Positions 24,248 to 36,061 of a DNA stretch of 51,011 nucleotides are shown here, one piece after another. Source of the stretch: Azolla pinnata (lineage: Eukaryota; Streptophyta; Polypodiopsida; Salviniales; Salviniaceae); the NCBI GenBank assembly GCA_037176905.1, contig JBBBWG010024668.1, positions 22,401 through 73,411 of the forward strand. Reading direction: 5' to 3'. Under the pieces are notes generated by a model that saw only the letters and a list, made by a program, of their open reading frames with translations, did not search any database and was not told the origin of the DNA. Both the position numbers and the translations under genes were made by a program. Every line of letters begins with the position of its first letter. The first letter of the stretch is position 1.

Positions 24248-24292
24248 TTCCCTGCAATCGCCATCGCCATCGCCATCGCCATCGCCATCGCT
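24248..24292. repeat. GCCATC hexamer repeat in the TBCCD1 leader
   Basis: About six GCCATC units in the region expected to be the TBCCD1 5' UTR. The same hexamer occurs in the 5' part of the PPR gene at 33 kb (as GATGGC) and upstream of the U-box gene at about 38370-38403. Confidence 0.85.
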
Positions 24293-24450
24293 GTGGATGC
24301 TGCAGATGCGTCCTCCGCTTCCTTCTGATCCCGGCTCTGTCGCAGACTCAGATTCAGGTTCAGGTTCAGATTCAGATTCCGATTCCTGCGCTCCCCGTTC
24401 TCGTTCATGCCGCGGGAGCAAGGGCCCTGTGACGGAAACCCTAGAAGAAG

Positions 24451-24694
24451 ATGAGTGCAGCAAGCGGCAGCAGCAGCAGAAACCCTAATCTCCATCCGCA
24501 GGGTTCTCCTCCTTCTCTCCGTCCTGCGTCGGATCACAACAGTGCCGCTTCTCCTTTCCTTCGCGTGAGGCGAGAGCCTTTCGAATATGGTTTGCTTCCT
24601 CTCCCCAGCCTCATCTTCCCGGATCCCATCTCTTCTCTGCGAGGGCTTCGCTCCAAGTTCGTCTCCTCATACACGCCGGAATCAGCAGCATCAG

Positions 24695-24725
<31 letters not shown>

Positions 24726-27700
24726 AGCGGCGGCTGTGGCGGCTTCCGCCATAGGAGAAGATCAAGAGGGGCATGGCTTCCCTCTTCCTCCAGATCACAT
24801 TGATACGGACGTGCTAACGCAGCTGTTAGACTTGTCGGACAAGGAAGCCCTGCTTGTTTTGGAAACCCTAATTTCGGTGCTTCCGGGGACTTCTTCTTTC
24901 TCTGGAAACGCTGCTCCAGTCGTTTGCTTAGGGGACCTCATTCTGTTCCTCTACATCCAAAGCTATAAGAAGCCACCGATTCGCCCTCAGAAAGCCGCTG
25001 CTGCATCTGTGGCGGAAGTATGGCCATCGACATCAGCATTTGATCGTGTGATCTCCACATTATCGCCCCTCCATGTAAGTGTTCTTGTGAAAATCCCTTC
25101 CAAAATGGCAAATTTCTTCACTCAGCCCTATACCCTAAACCCTAAGCCCTAAACCCTAGGCATGCGTGAACCCTTAAGATTGAAACCCTAAAGCATTATC
25201 GAAACCCTAAACCCCAGACATGATTGAAACCCTAAACTCTCAACATGAGTCAAACCTAAGACTGAAACTTGAAGCCCGCAACATGGTTTGGAATCCTTTC
25301 TCTAAACATGAGTGGAACCCTAAGATCGAAATCCTAAACTTTGAACATGAATGGAACCCTAAGATCGAAACCCTAAACTTTGAACATGAGTGGAACCCTA
25401 AACCCTAAACATGATTGAAACCCTAAAACCTAAACGTAAATGGAACCCTTAACATCATACATGGTTGAAGCTTTAAGCCCTAAACATCAGTCAGACCCGA
25501 AGATTGTAGCATAGCATGTTTGAAACCCTAAACACTAAATATGAGTCAAACCCTAAGATTGAGACCCTGAACCCGTAACATGATATAAATGCTAAAACCC
25601 TGAACAGGAAATCCTAAGTTTGAGTCCTGAAACCCTAAACATGATTGAAACCCAAAGCCATAACCTGAGACCTGAGACTGTAAACCTTCTACTGATAGAT
25701 CCCTATCTTCCCATGTTTTTCTTTATGCTGTTTATAAGCTTGACTCGGAGTTTTTCTTATACAGGTGAAGACGGGCAAGAAGAATGTACCTTATCAACGA
25801 GATGAAGAAGCTCACATGTTCTCTTATGTGCAAAAGCATCTTCCTGCACTTCTTTCTCTTTTGATCGATCCAACAATCGACGAAAATCCAGATTCACAGG
25901 TTAGCTGTATTTTTATTTTTCTTCCCTATCATGAGCCTTTTGTATATATTTGTGTATGTATGCATAATAGCCTCTTGCAGTATATTCAAGTCAATTTGTA
26001 AAGCTTGGCAAATTTTTCTTTAGATCCTTTGTCTCAAAGAAAAGTAAATTGTATCATGTTTAGTATTTGTTTTCCTGTGTTTCTTCACGCTTCTATGAGA
26101 TTTTGATGCGTTTTTAGGGAGAGTAACATGTTTCTTGATGCAAGAACTGCTCTTCTGTGATAGCTCTTGGCCATTTGTTCTCCTTGGCTTTTATCCTCCA
26201 TAGCAGTAATTTAGGTCTGTTAAAAAATTTGGGTATTTTTTTGGTAATTTAGGTCTGTTAAAGAATTCAGATTATAATCTTCTTAATAATGGAGTTGTGG
26301 AACATTACGAGGCCAAGTAGATATAACAAGAAGGAAAGTTTCACTGTACGGCTCCTCATAGGAAGAATAATCTTAGCTGTAATAAACGTGAAAAAGTTTC
26401 ACACAAGGTTAGAGAAAAGTTCATGTGCGACTACTTACTAAGACAATTAATAATGGGATGGATTTTTATGTGTTGAGATTGGAGAACTGCACTGTACCAT
26501 TATTCAAATTTGCATTTTTGAAACAAAAATGACCTGGCAGGTTGAATAAAGAATCTTTGAATCATGCTAGATCAAATATCTTGCTAGAAATGTGCATAAA
26601 CCATTGTTCGATTGCCTACTCTTGAAGTCATCTCTGTGTCCTATTTTATGACTAACGCAAATCCATCATACTTGATCATGCTTCCATATTGTGTTCTCTG
26701 AATATGGTTAATCATGTCATGTAAAACAGTTAAATAAATATCAGCCTGGTGCAGCCTTTTTTATTCCATCACCACTTTAATCAGCATCACTTATAAACCT
26801 ATATTCTGTTGATATGATAGGTAATCTCACTTGAACAATTCAATCACCTGGGATTTCTTCTCAAGCATGAAGGGAAGGACACAGATAATTTGTCTCTCAG
26901 TCAAATAGCACCGTTTTTTGCAAACTCTGATCCGGATATGCCTGCTGCTCCAGTTCCCTTACCAGTTGTTGTTGAATGGGTAGTAGAGCATGTGTCAGCT
27001 GCACCACAGGAGAGGGGTAAAGAATCTATAGCAGAGAAAGAGGTGGACGATGTAACAATGGTTGATGCTTGTACTAGTTTGTCATCCCTGTCGTCAATGA
27101 AAGGTGGTCTCCATGTTGGAAAGGAAGGTTTGACATTTGTTGATGGTGTATCCAAAGCATCAATTTTGAAGGATGAAAAAGACATCAAGCAAGGTTCAGT
27201 TAAGGTGAGATTTTTTTATTCATACTACTCAAGATATTTACCTATACATTCAATTTTCATGTCTGTTTCTAGTGATGATTTGCTGAATTTTATGAATATG
27301 TTGATTCCTCATATCCATAGTTGTCTGAAAATTGATGTTTACTATAGCTTCAAAGACATAGATCATCGTAGGCGATGATTTCACCTAGATATTTATTAAA
27401 TTCAAACTGATTGACTGGAATATGAGTAGTGTTTAGATGGGAGCTTGCGATGTTCCTTTTGAGGCATATATAAAAAAAAGACTGTACAAAGGTAATATGT
27501 ATTGCGAACTCAATCAGATGTACTTCCATATAGCATATTATATCCTTATGGACTTCCTATTCCTAATGTGGAACGGTATTTTTCGCAAGATGGATATGAC
27601 CCACAACCTGCATTTTATCTTTCACAACAGTATATTCTTTTTGTTGTTAACTTTTTTATTGTGCAGGTTGTCAATTCTCATGACTCAGCTGTTTACGTCC

Positions 27701-29960
27701 TGGCGCCAATTAAGTATGCTTCTGTTTATGGATGCTCTGACTCTATCATTTTTCTCGGCGCTGTAGAAAAGGTTAGAATATTTTGACGTCTTGTTATAGG
27801 AAAATGAATGGTATTATTCTTTCATTGTTTCAGGAGTCAATTTTATTTTTCATAGGAATCAATTTCTTATGCTTTTGGCCTGAAGTATGTTAACATCGGT
27901 ACAATACTTTACCGAATACAGTAGAGATAGAGATTGACATTTGGTTTGTTAAGCACTGTTCTTCTAGATGGTTCAACGGCAATCATCTTGCTCTGCATGC
28001 TAGTTCTACATGCCATTGGCATCAGATTCTTGATGTGAGGAGTGTTTATTATATATGATAGGTCCTTGTTGCAGATTACAGGCTACATAAAGCCAATCAC
28101 ACTAGATCCGGCATTGCTGACTCTGGAGAGTTTCAAAGTACTAGCAAGCTACTGTAGGGTTCATACAAACTTTGCTGTGTCTAAATTCGAGGATTTTATG
28201 TCAGTTTTCATACAAAATTGAGGGGCTACCTGTGGTAGAAGGCATTTTGGATACCTGACCTCATGCAGAAATCCTTTTTTTTACATATTTTTTAGTATAG
28301 ATTAAAAGGGGGAGGTAACTTAATCAAATGTTTTCTAAGTCTGGAGAAACACATTTGGGGTGGCCCATTCTGACCTTTGGTGGCTGTTTTGTGGTATTGA
28401 AGTCAAGTCAATACCTATGACATACACCATTTATATAATTGTGTTTCACATATCTAATTATGGCTTTTTACAGGTTGTGCGGATTGAGCATTGTGAACGG
28501 GTGCAGTTGATTGTCTCTAGTGCCCGCATATGCATCATGAACTGTCGAGAATGTGTGTTTTATTTGGCAGTGAATCAAGAACCACTTATACTGGGGGATA
28601 ATCATAATTTACAGGTACGTATTTTTGCCCTCTGCTGGCTTGACTGTATATCTGTAAGAGCCTGATCATTTATTAGAAAGATTCATACTTTTAAATCGAA
28701 ATAAAATCGGAATCACTTAAATCAGAATAACCATTACTCTTAGCTACTTTTATTAGCATAATAGTGAAGCAAATTGTGTGTTAAATAGTATTCTTTTTCT
28801 ATTGCATATATTGAGATTTTACGCCTATAACAAGGACTCTGAAGCAGGTCATGAGTCTCTCAGACCCGTATTTTCAAAATTCCCGATAGGCTCTTCAGCT
28901 TTGATCGCAGTTCAATGAGTTTTCCCATATAGATAAGATAGCACAATACATTTAACTGTATGTAATTGGGTTTCGTGCCACTTATATGGCAGTTCTACTC
29001 AGATTATTGATATAACTATATGTATGTTTCTTTTTGAATGGTAACTCAATTAGGATTATACCTGTATGCTAAATGTTCATGACAAACCTATGCTGTTGAA
29101 AAGTTCTGAATCTGCTTTTGTTTTTTAATCATCGATTACAGTGCTATAAAATTTTATTTTTGCAGTTAGCACCCTATAATACATTCTACCCAAGACTGGA
29201 GGCACATCTGGCTCAAGTTGGTATCAATCCAACTGTGAATAAATGGGACAAATTTGTGACATTTGGAATTGTAGACCCTCATGATTCGCTTCCACATGCA
29301 GCAGGCGTTGCTGATGCACAGGCAGAAGATGCATCACTTTTGCCACCTGATAAATTTGCAAACTTTGTGGTGCGTCTCTTATAATTTAATTTTGAACCAC
29401 GATTGAGAAATTTAGGTTTGGCTTATCATGCGTTTTGTAACAGATCCCCATATGTAATCATCCTGATCCTAGTGAACAACCAATAACAAAAGCCAATCCA
29501 TTCACATTACCAAAAGCTTACTTGGCAGCTCAGCAACAGAAGGTATGAAGTTAAATGTTCTTTGGCTGCGTTTGGCATGGTTCTTAGAGCTATTATGCAT
29601 AGAAAGACCTCTCACATTACACGTCACAGAAATCTGTTATTTGATTTGGTGCTGGTTCCTGGTTATCAGAACAAAGTTGTGGACGCCTTGAGACAAACAT
29701 TGAAGACGGTGCCAATTGATGAGAGCAAGAAGCAAGATCTGTCACAAGCTATCCATGTCCATTTTCGTGAATGGCTTTACAGTAAGTAAATAATAGATTT
29801 GATTGTTCCATTTTCTTTTTTGGAAAATTGTGTTTCCTTTTAAAAGATATTATTAATATTTCTCCCTAAAAAACAGCGTGTGTGATTAACTAGCTTATTT
29901 GCAGCTTCAGGAAATATCCGGCAACTATACGAGTTTCAAGATGTCGATAAAGAAGCCTAA
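24451..29960 (+). CDS. TBCCD1: TBCC domain-containing protein 1
   Basis: Nine coding exons: 24451-25074, 25765-25899, 26821-27204, 27667-27771, 28474-28614, 29166-29369, 29444-29542, 29670-29781, 29905-29960. All borders are GT/AG and frames join to give 619 residues. The protein begins with low-complexity Ser/Ala, then RREPFEYGLLPLPSLIF, LILFLYIQSYKK and VWPSTSAFDRVISTLSPLH, all family landmarks. ISLEQFNHLGFLL and FFANSDPDMPAAPVP follow. The TBCC beta-helix domain is at about residues 360-480 (VLAPIKYASVYGCSD, RIEHCERVQLIV, CRECVFYLAVNQEPLILGDN). The C terminus has APYNTFYP, KWDKF and EWLYTSGNIRQLYEF. TBCCD1 is related to tubulin cofactor C and RP2; in algae and animals it acts in centriole/centrosome positioning. 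Its role in plants is less clear. Intron 1 is full of telomere-like repeats. Confidence 0.95.
25128..25680. repeat. Decayed CCCTAAA-type minisatellite inside TBCCD1 intron 1
   Basis: About twenty units of AACCCTAAAC joined to CATGATTGAAA or CATGAGTGGAA, roughly 25-40 bases each, all in CCCTAAA orientation on the plus strand. The unit looks like a telomere motif that captured a short spacer and was then amplified. It lies wholly between the donor at 25075 and the acceptor at 25764. Confidence 0.88.
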
Positions 29961-31378
29961 GATTACAACAAAAAACCAGATTTTTTTGTATGGTCACATA
30001 CATCTGAAGTGAGAAGCAGACATTCTGCTATATTAAATATGTAAGAAAAAGAGAATTTATGTGAATGACAGTGATTTGGAGATTCGCATCCGGCACACAC
30101 TAATAGTGATCCCTCGATGCAGTTTTTTCTCTTTCTAATCTGTGATATGAACAAGTGAAACCCTGAGGATTGGTCTGTAGGATATACTAAACATGAAACT
30201 ATGGATGACATTTCAACTGTACCATTTAGAGAGCTATGCGTATAGCCGTTACAAGATTAGTCTCGTAAAAACTGATGTAAATTTTCTGAATGGGAATAAA
30301 TGAAACATTCTTTTGTCCTTGAGAAACTGCCATTGTCTTTTGTGGAATGAATGAACAAATGCATCTTTGGATAGCAATGGGATTTTAAGTACAGAAGTTT
30401 CAGCGGCCAAGCCTCAACAATGAAGTCTCAAATTTATCACTATTCTAATGCATTTTTTATAAATTAACCATTGAATGTGGGAACTTATTGGGGCCTACAA
30501 ATTCACCAGTTCCATTTTTAGAGCAGCGTTGCATGGCAAGGATCTGCATGCACCATTAGTGGAAGTGCTTTCTATGCAACTGCATTGTAGCTTTTTGACA
30601 CTGTAGAGGTATGTACAAAACACTTGTTAGCAATATTTCCTCAGGTAGGAAATTTTAGGTTGTTGCAAAAAGTTATTTAGTCCTCATTGTGCCTGAAAGA
30701 GATATAAGGCATATAAGACTGGAGATCTTTTATGACCAGATGATAAACCGCTTCCTCAGTGCTTTTGCTGACCATCTTTATCTTGTAGAAGGATAATGCA
30801 ACTCAAGGGGATACTCCTTTCTCCTTGCTAAACTTCAATCAAGCTGGGAAGTTGTCGTGCCAGTTTGTTCTTGTAATGGAGTATTTATAACCAAATTGAG
30901 GATTTGCTCTTGTTGCTTTTGCAGCTGGTTAAACAGATAAATCACATTTGCTTCTGACCATTCATTGCCAACAGATTGAATAGAACTATACACTAATTCA
31001 ATTCAAGGAAATGATAACTAGTTATGATCAGCGATCCAGTATACCATAGTTAAGCCAGTAATATGGAGAGTTGCAATACCACACGTTAGAGCACCGCAAT
31101 GCTTGTACAATGTTCAGGGCAGACATAATGAGTACCGCATGAACAAATGGAGCAATGTGGACAGCATATGCACAATGGCTGCCTAGATTCTGTCAGCTAT
31201 TTCTGGATTCATTCTGCTGTTTTTAGGGTTATAAATTGCCTCATGCCATCTGGTCCTTGACCAAGAACTAGACATTCTCCTCAGCCGAAACAATCCTTGT
31301 GCACAGAGATTTACCTCCAATTTGCTTTTCAAAAATCCCTAACTTTTCATGTTTGCTGCCATTCAGCACTCTCCAAAA
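29961..31378. other. Intergenic between convergent TBCCD1 and PPR genes
   Basis: AT-rich unique DNA that should hold the two 3' UTRs. AATAAA-like motifs occur (for example GGGAATAAATG near 30292) and could serve as the TBCCD1 poly(A) signal. No gene, repeat array or RNA was recognised. Confidence 0.45.
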
Positions 31379-33178
31379 CTAAGTTATTACTTCTTGAAAA
31401 TGGGCTTTCTTGTGCATGCCTCCGGCTGCAAAAACGTTGCCCATGAACACATATGCAGTGGCACATCTCTCGTTCAGCTGCAGAATCTGCTGAAAGATCA
31501 AGACTGCGAGCTCTACATTCGTCCAGTTCTGACAAGCACCCAACAGAGAGAGCCACGATTCGAGACGATCAGAGGATGGCACCTTTTCTATCAGTTCTAA
31601 TGCCTTCATGAAATTTCCAGCACCACTGAAAAGGTTAACCATACAGTTGGTCAGTTCTAATGCTGGAATCGAACAGCGAAAGATCACTCGGCCTTCTTCC
31701 ACTCGACCTCCATGATTGCAAGCACTCAATAAAACCACAAACATCGCCATATCTGGCAACATACCATCTGCTACCATCTCCCGGAAGATATTAAAAACCC
31801 TTTTCTCCCGACCCAAGAGGGCATACCCTGTCATTAACGCAGTGTAGGATGGAACGCTTTGCATAGTATGCGCATCGAAAACCTCTTGTGCCTTCTGGAG
31901 CATACCACACTTAGCATACATATCAACCAGTGCAGTCCCAAGCACAATATCTTTTCCTAGCAAGCATTGAGTGCTGATTTCATTGTGTATGTTTTCCCCC
32001 GTTTCCAGGAGCCCGGAACTTCCGCAGGCTTTCAAAACAGACACAAAAGTAACGGCATCTGGCGAGTGCCCCTCTTCCTGCATTGTCATGAAGCAGTCCA
32101 GGGCTTTATCAGAAAGGCCTTCCTCCAAATAGCCAGCCATGAGTGCAGTCCAGGATGCAACATTCCGAATCGGAAGCTCATCGAATGCTTCTTGCGCACG
32201 TTCTATCTGACCGCATTTTCCATACATGTCCACCAACGCAGTGCCGAACAAGATGTTACGCTCCAATGTGCTCTCCTTTGTGACCATTGCGTATATCTCT
32301 ACTCCCATTCTGAGAGATTTCGAGCTTCCACAAGCCTTCAAAACACAGGTATAGGTGACCGGATCAGGGAGAATGGCCTCCTCTTGCATACTTCTGAAGC
32401 ACTTAAGAGCTTCGCGACCGAGCCCGTGCTGATTATATGCAGTGACCATGGAGTTCCAAGTCACCACATCTCGGATTGGGAGCTCAGCGAAAACACACCG
32501 AGCTTTTACAAGCATGTTGCACTTGCCATACATATCCAACACAGCATTCCCCAAGGCGACATTCTTCTCCAATAGCCCTGTCCTCCTCACCTCTGCATAT
32601 ATCTCTTCTCCCATCTCTGCACATTGTATGCTGCTGCAAGCTTTCACGGCGCCGAGAAACGTGACCGCGTTGGGGCGGAAAGCAGACTCCTCTTTCATCT
32701 GTTTGAAACAATGCAGGGCCTCGTGGCCGAGCCCTAGCTGGGCATATCCAGAGATGAGGGAATTCCACGACACGACATTCCGGGAGGGAATCTGCAGGAA
32801 GAGATCGAGCGCCTCGCGGAGAGCCCCGCATCTCGCATACGTGGTGAGCAAGGCGTTGCTGATGCACGTGTCCCTGGACAGTGCGGGCGTGTGGAGGATG
32901 TGGGCATGGATGGATCGCGCTGTGGGAAGGTCTCGTAGCTTGCCACAAGATTTGATGAGATCAAGGAGGGAGTTCCGGGGGAGGTGTACCTGATCATGGA
33001 GGGGCGCGACTGCTGGCTTTGCTTTGGGCATCTGGGTCCATGGAGGCGATAGGGACAAGGATGATGGCGATGGCGATGGCGATGGCGATAGTCCTTCTTT
33101 GCTGCTGCTGCTGCTGATGATGATGATGGGATTGGAAGGAGGAAAACAGATTGCCATGCCCTGTCTCGATTGGGGCAA
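31379..33178 (-). CDS. PLS-type pentatricopeptide-repeat protein, E-class-like
   Basis: Intronless 599-codon ORF. After a Ser/Pro-rich N terminus (an expected organelle targeting region, including an SPSPSPSP run encoded by the GATGGC repeat), residues about 65-500 form PPR motifs of the P-L-S pattern. NALLTTYARCGALREA, NVVSWNSLISGYAQLG, EALHCFKQM and ALVDMYGKCGQIERA are representative. The C-terminal part (ELTNCMVNLFSGAGNFMKAL ... SWLSLLGACQNW ... AYVFMGNVFAAGGMHKKA) resembles the E motif region but lacks DYW. Family knowledge: such proteins bind organelle RNA and act in editing, splicing or stability, often with a separate DYW partner when they lack one. The target is unknown. The start may instead be the second Met (residue 8). 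A TTC/GAA array lies just upstream. Confidence 0.9.
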   Translation of the reverse strand: MPQSRQGMAICFPPSNPIIIISSSSSKEGLSPSPSPSPSSLSLSPPWTQMPKAKPAVAPLHDQVHLPRNSLLDLIKSCGKLRDLPTARSIHAHILHTPALSRDTCISNALLTTYARCGALREALDLFLQIPSRNVVSWNSLISGYAQLGLGHEALHCFKQMKEESAFRPNAVTFLGAVKACSSIQCAEMGEEIYAEVRRTGLLEKNVALGNAVLDMYGKCNMLVKARCVFAELPIRDVVTWNSMVTAYNQHGLGREALKCFRSMQEEAILPDPVTYTCVLKACGSSKSLRMGVEIYAMVTKESTLERNILFGTALVDMYGKCGQIERAQEAFDELPIRNVASWTALMAGYLEEGLSDKALDCFMTMQEEGHSPDAVTFVSVLKACGSSGLLETGENIHNEISTQCLLGKDIVLGTALVDMYAKCGMLQKAQEVFDAHTMQSVPSYTALMTGYALLGREKRVFNIFREMVADGMLPDMAMFVVLLSACNHGGRVEEGRVIFRCSIPALELTNCMVNLFSGAGNFMKALELIEKVPSSDRLESWLSLLGACQNWTNVELAVLIFQQILQLNERCATAYVFMGNVFAAGGMHKKAHFQEVIT

Positions 33179-33236
33179 AACAGAATTCCGATTTCAATGG
33201 AGTCGCTCGATCTTCTGATGCATCATCCGATCCATC

Positions 33237-33421
33237 GTCTTCTTCTTCTTCGTCTTCTTCTTCTTCTTCTTCTTCTTCTTCTTCTTCGTTTTTGTGTTCT
33301 TCTTCTTCTTCTTCTTCTTCTTCTTCGTCTTCGTCTTCTTCGTCTTCTTCTTCTTCTTCTTCTTCTTCTTCTTCTTCTTCGTTTTTGTGTTCTTCTTCTT
33401 CTTCTTCTTCTTCTTCTTTCA
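33237..33421. repeat. TTC/GAA microsatellite upstream of the PPR gene, itself duplicated
   Basis: Two similar blocks of (TTC)n interrupted by TCG codons, each ending with a TTCGTTTTTGTGTTC spacer, so the array was duplicated as a roughly 90-bp unit. It lies 60-240 bases upstream of the PPR start codon on the minus strand. The poly-Glu, poly-Arg, poly-Ser and poly-Leu ORFs here are artefacts. Confidence 0.95.
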
Positions 33422-33469
33422 TCAGACATTCAGAGAACATTAAAATTACTAGAACTGAAAACTGCAGAT

Positions 33470-34300
33470 TAACGCCCAGTTCTGAGAAACTTTCTAACGC
33501 GCGATCGATCGATTAACACCCGAATCGGATCGATATCGAATTTAACCAACATCGATCGCGAGCTCTCGAGTGCTCGATTTTAATGCCCGATTATAATTAT
33601 AACGCATCGGTCGATCGGTTCGATTCCGAAATCGTTCGCTTCTGTTGATCGAATGTCGTGAGGGAATCGAGCTGGATCGATCGGCGGAGCGCGATTAGGA
33701 GTAAAAATCGATGCTAGCGAATTGATTGGGCGTTAAAGTTTTTTAGTGAAGATGAGATTAGGTGTTAATTTGTAATTTTTTATTTCGGTATGCATTAAAA
33801 CGTAATTTGTAATTTTCTTAGGCGTTTTTCAGTGATTCTCCCTATATATATACATATATATATATATTGCGCCTAACAAGGTTATTAATTACATTTTAAT
33901 GCCTATTAAAATTTGGAATTGGAGATTAACACCTAGATTTAATTTAGCTCTCACTAAAAATTAATTCCCAATTCATTGATTAACACCCAATTAATTAGAT
34001 TTCGAAACTGTTAACTTCCGTTGATCGAATACAATAAGGGAATCGAGAGCAGTAAACAACAAGTAGGAAGCAGTCGGTAAATAGCAGTAGGAAGGTTGAA
34101 CATAAGAAGAGATAGATGAAAGTGGTTAGTAAGAGAAGGATAGAATTGACTAGCAAGAAACGATTAGGAAGAAATCCATTAGCGATAAAACTAGGAGTTA
34201 ATTTGAATGTTCTAAGTTTAATGGGCATTAAATTATAATTAACACATCTATTAGAAGTTTTCTGGTAATTTTCCCTAGATTATATATGTATATATATACA
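33470..34300. repeat. Diverged direct duplication, about 425-bp unit
   Basis: A unit from about 33470 to 33870 is followed by a related one to about 34300. Both contain GATTAACACCC, GATTTCGAAA or GATTCCGAAA, CTTCYGTTGATCGAAT, GGGAATCGAG, a GGTGTTAATTTG/GAGTTAATTTG stretch, and a TTTTCAGTGATTCTCCCTA or TTTTCTGGTAATTTTCCCTA end followed by a (TA)n run. The pattern could be two copies of an unrecognised non-autonomous element. Confidence 0.65.
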
Positions 34301-36061
34301 TGCATTTTTTGAATTATAATTTAGAGTTGCAAAATGAAGCACACTCTTAGTACTGGGAAGATGTCTTAAAACACGACATACAGTCGAATCTGCATTTGTT
34401 CCAGAGCGGGTCAGATCCGCATCTGATCAGGAATCGTTTTGGATTTGCATCTGATTCCAAGCTGATCAGACGTATCATGTTCAGGCCTGCTTCCATCCAT
34501 CCATACTGTATTTAAAATTGCTAAGATCCATCCATAGTTTATATATATCCGATTCGGACCTCGTTGCAACCATTCCATTCGCGGTGTACATCTGATTCAC
34601 AGCTGCTCAGATCCATCGCCAGACTCGCGATCGGATATCGTAGCAGGGCAATCGCTTTTCACATCACAGACTGCAAATCCGAGAAATAAGACTCTGCTTG
34701 CAATGCGCAAGATTACACACATCCAAGACCTCCTCTGGAAATTCCAGAGCGGTGCATAGTATCATTCACTGCCAGAGATTCGGAGCACCGTGAAAAAAAA
34801 AAAAAAAAAAAAAAGAGAGAAAGGAAATCGCTTTACAACTATATACGAGGTAATTGAGAACCCAGAAGCCATGGGACAAATGATCTGGCTCACGACGATC
34901 GATCCATTACAATCAGACGCAGACGTAAGATGTGTCTGCAAGGAGAAAACGCATGTCTGTCTGTCTGTCTGTCTGACTGTCTGTCTGATTGTCTATTTGT
35001 CCGTCGGTCTATTTTGTCAGTCGTTACTCGTGATCATCGACCAATTAGCAGAATACGGGCAATTGGCAGGGCCCAGAACAAACAGGCAAATCAAAGAGGA
35101 CAAATTGCGTGGTACGAAAGACGATGCGAGAAGCACATGGTATGTCCACCGGATGCCGAACAAATAACACATTGCATGTGGATTTGTTCCCAATGGCACC
35201 ACCATCATCTTCTTCATCATCATCATCTTCTTCTTCTTCTTCTTTTGATGCAAAGTGTTTCAACTTGTTAAAGAATGAAGATTATATATTAAACAATCCC
35301 ATGTCGATCCGGAATGAGGTCAATGGCCTATGACTCTTCTGTGTCAGTTACAATCATGGTTAACGAGAAAAACCTGCATACATTTCGAAGTTTTTCCTAA
35401 CATGCATCGATTCGATATAATCCAATCCTCTAATATATATATATTAGCCTACTTTAACCCACATTTTCTTGCAAATCCTTAACTATATTTGCTTCTTCAT
35501 ATATACATCTCAATAATAAGTTGTTTGGCTTACCTGATAAAACACATTCTCCGATCAAACTCTGGCACTTTTGACGCTTGCCATTTAAACCTCCCAGACC
35601 ACGATGAATCCTCGATTGATCGAACAAAAATGCTTACACGTTAAGCGAGTTTGATCGTTTCATATGAAGCAGACGCATCTTGGGGGTCCACCGCGTTTTT
35701 TTCCGTCGTTTGGAGCTCAGAGGACTATTACATTGCCAGACTTTTTTCTGCAAGCATGCAGAGCCCTCTATCGCCACGCCAGATCGATCGATCGCAATAA
35801 CGTCCGAGTTTGTCTCCGCGTGTCTCTGTGTGTGTCATTGAATAAGAAGACGTAACGAGTTTTCGAGGGTTGTTGTTGTTGTTGTTGTTGTTGTTGACCG
35901 TGTCACGACAGCGGAAGGAGGTCGATGAACAGACAACAACTGACTAGATGGTGATGAGGATGAGATTGAGGATGAGGATGAGGATGATAACGATGATGAC
36001 GATGGCGAAGACGGTGGATGATTATGATGCTTGTATTGGATGGTGATGATTTCTGTCTGTC
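34301..36061. other. Intergenic DNA with simple-sequence tracts
   Basis: No gene recognised. Holds an A run (about 34793-34814), a CTGT repeat (about 34955-34990), CATC/TTC triplets (about 35202-35246), a GTT run (about 35871-35895) and a GATGAG/GATGAC stretch (35945-36050). Confidence 0.6.

Noticed and set aside
31967..32993. Plus-strand ORFs of 183-202 codons
   Set aside because: They lie antisense to the PPR gene, whose minus frame shows clear PPR motifs.
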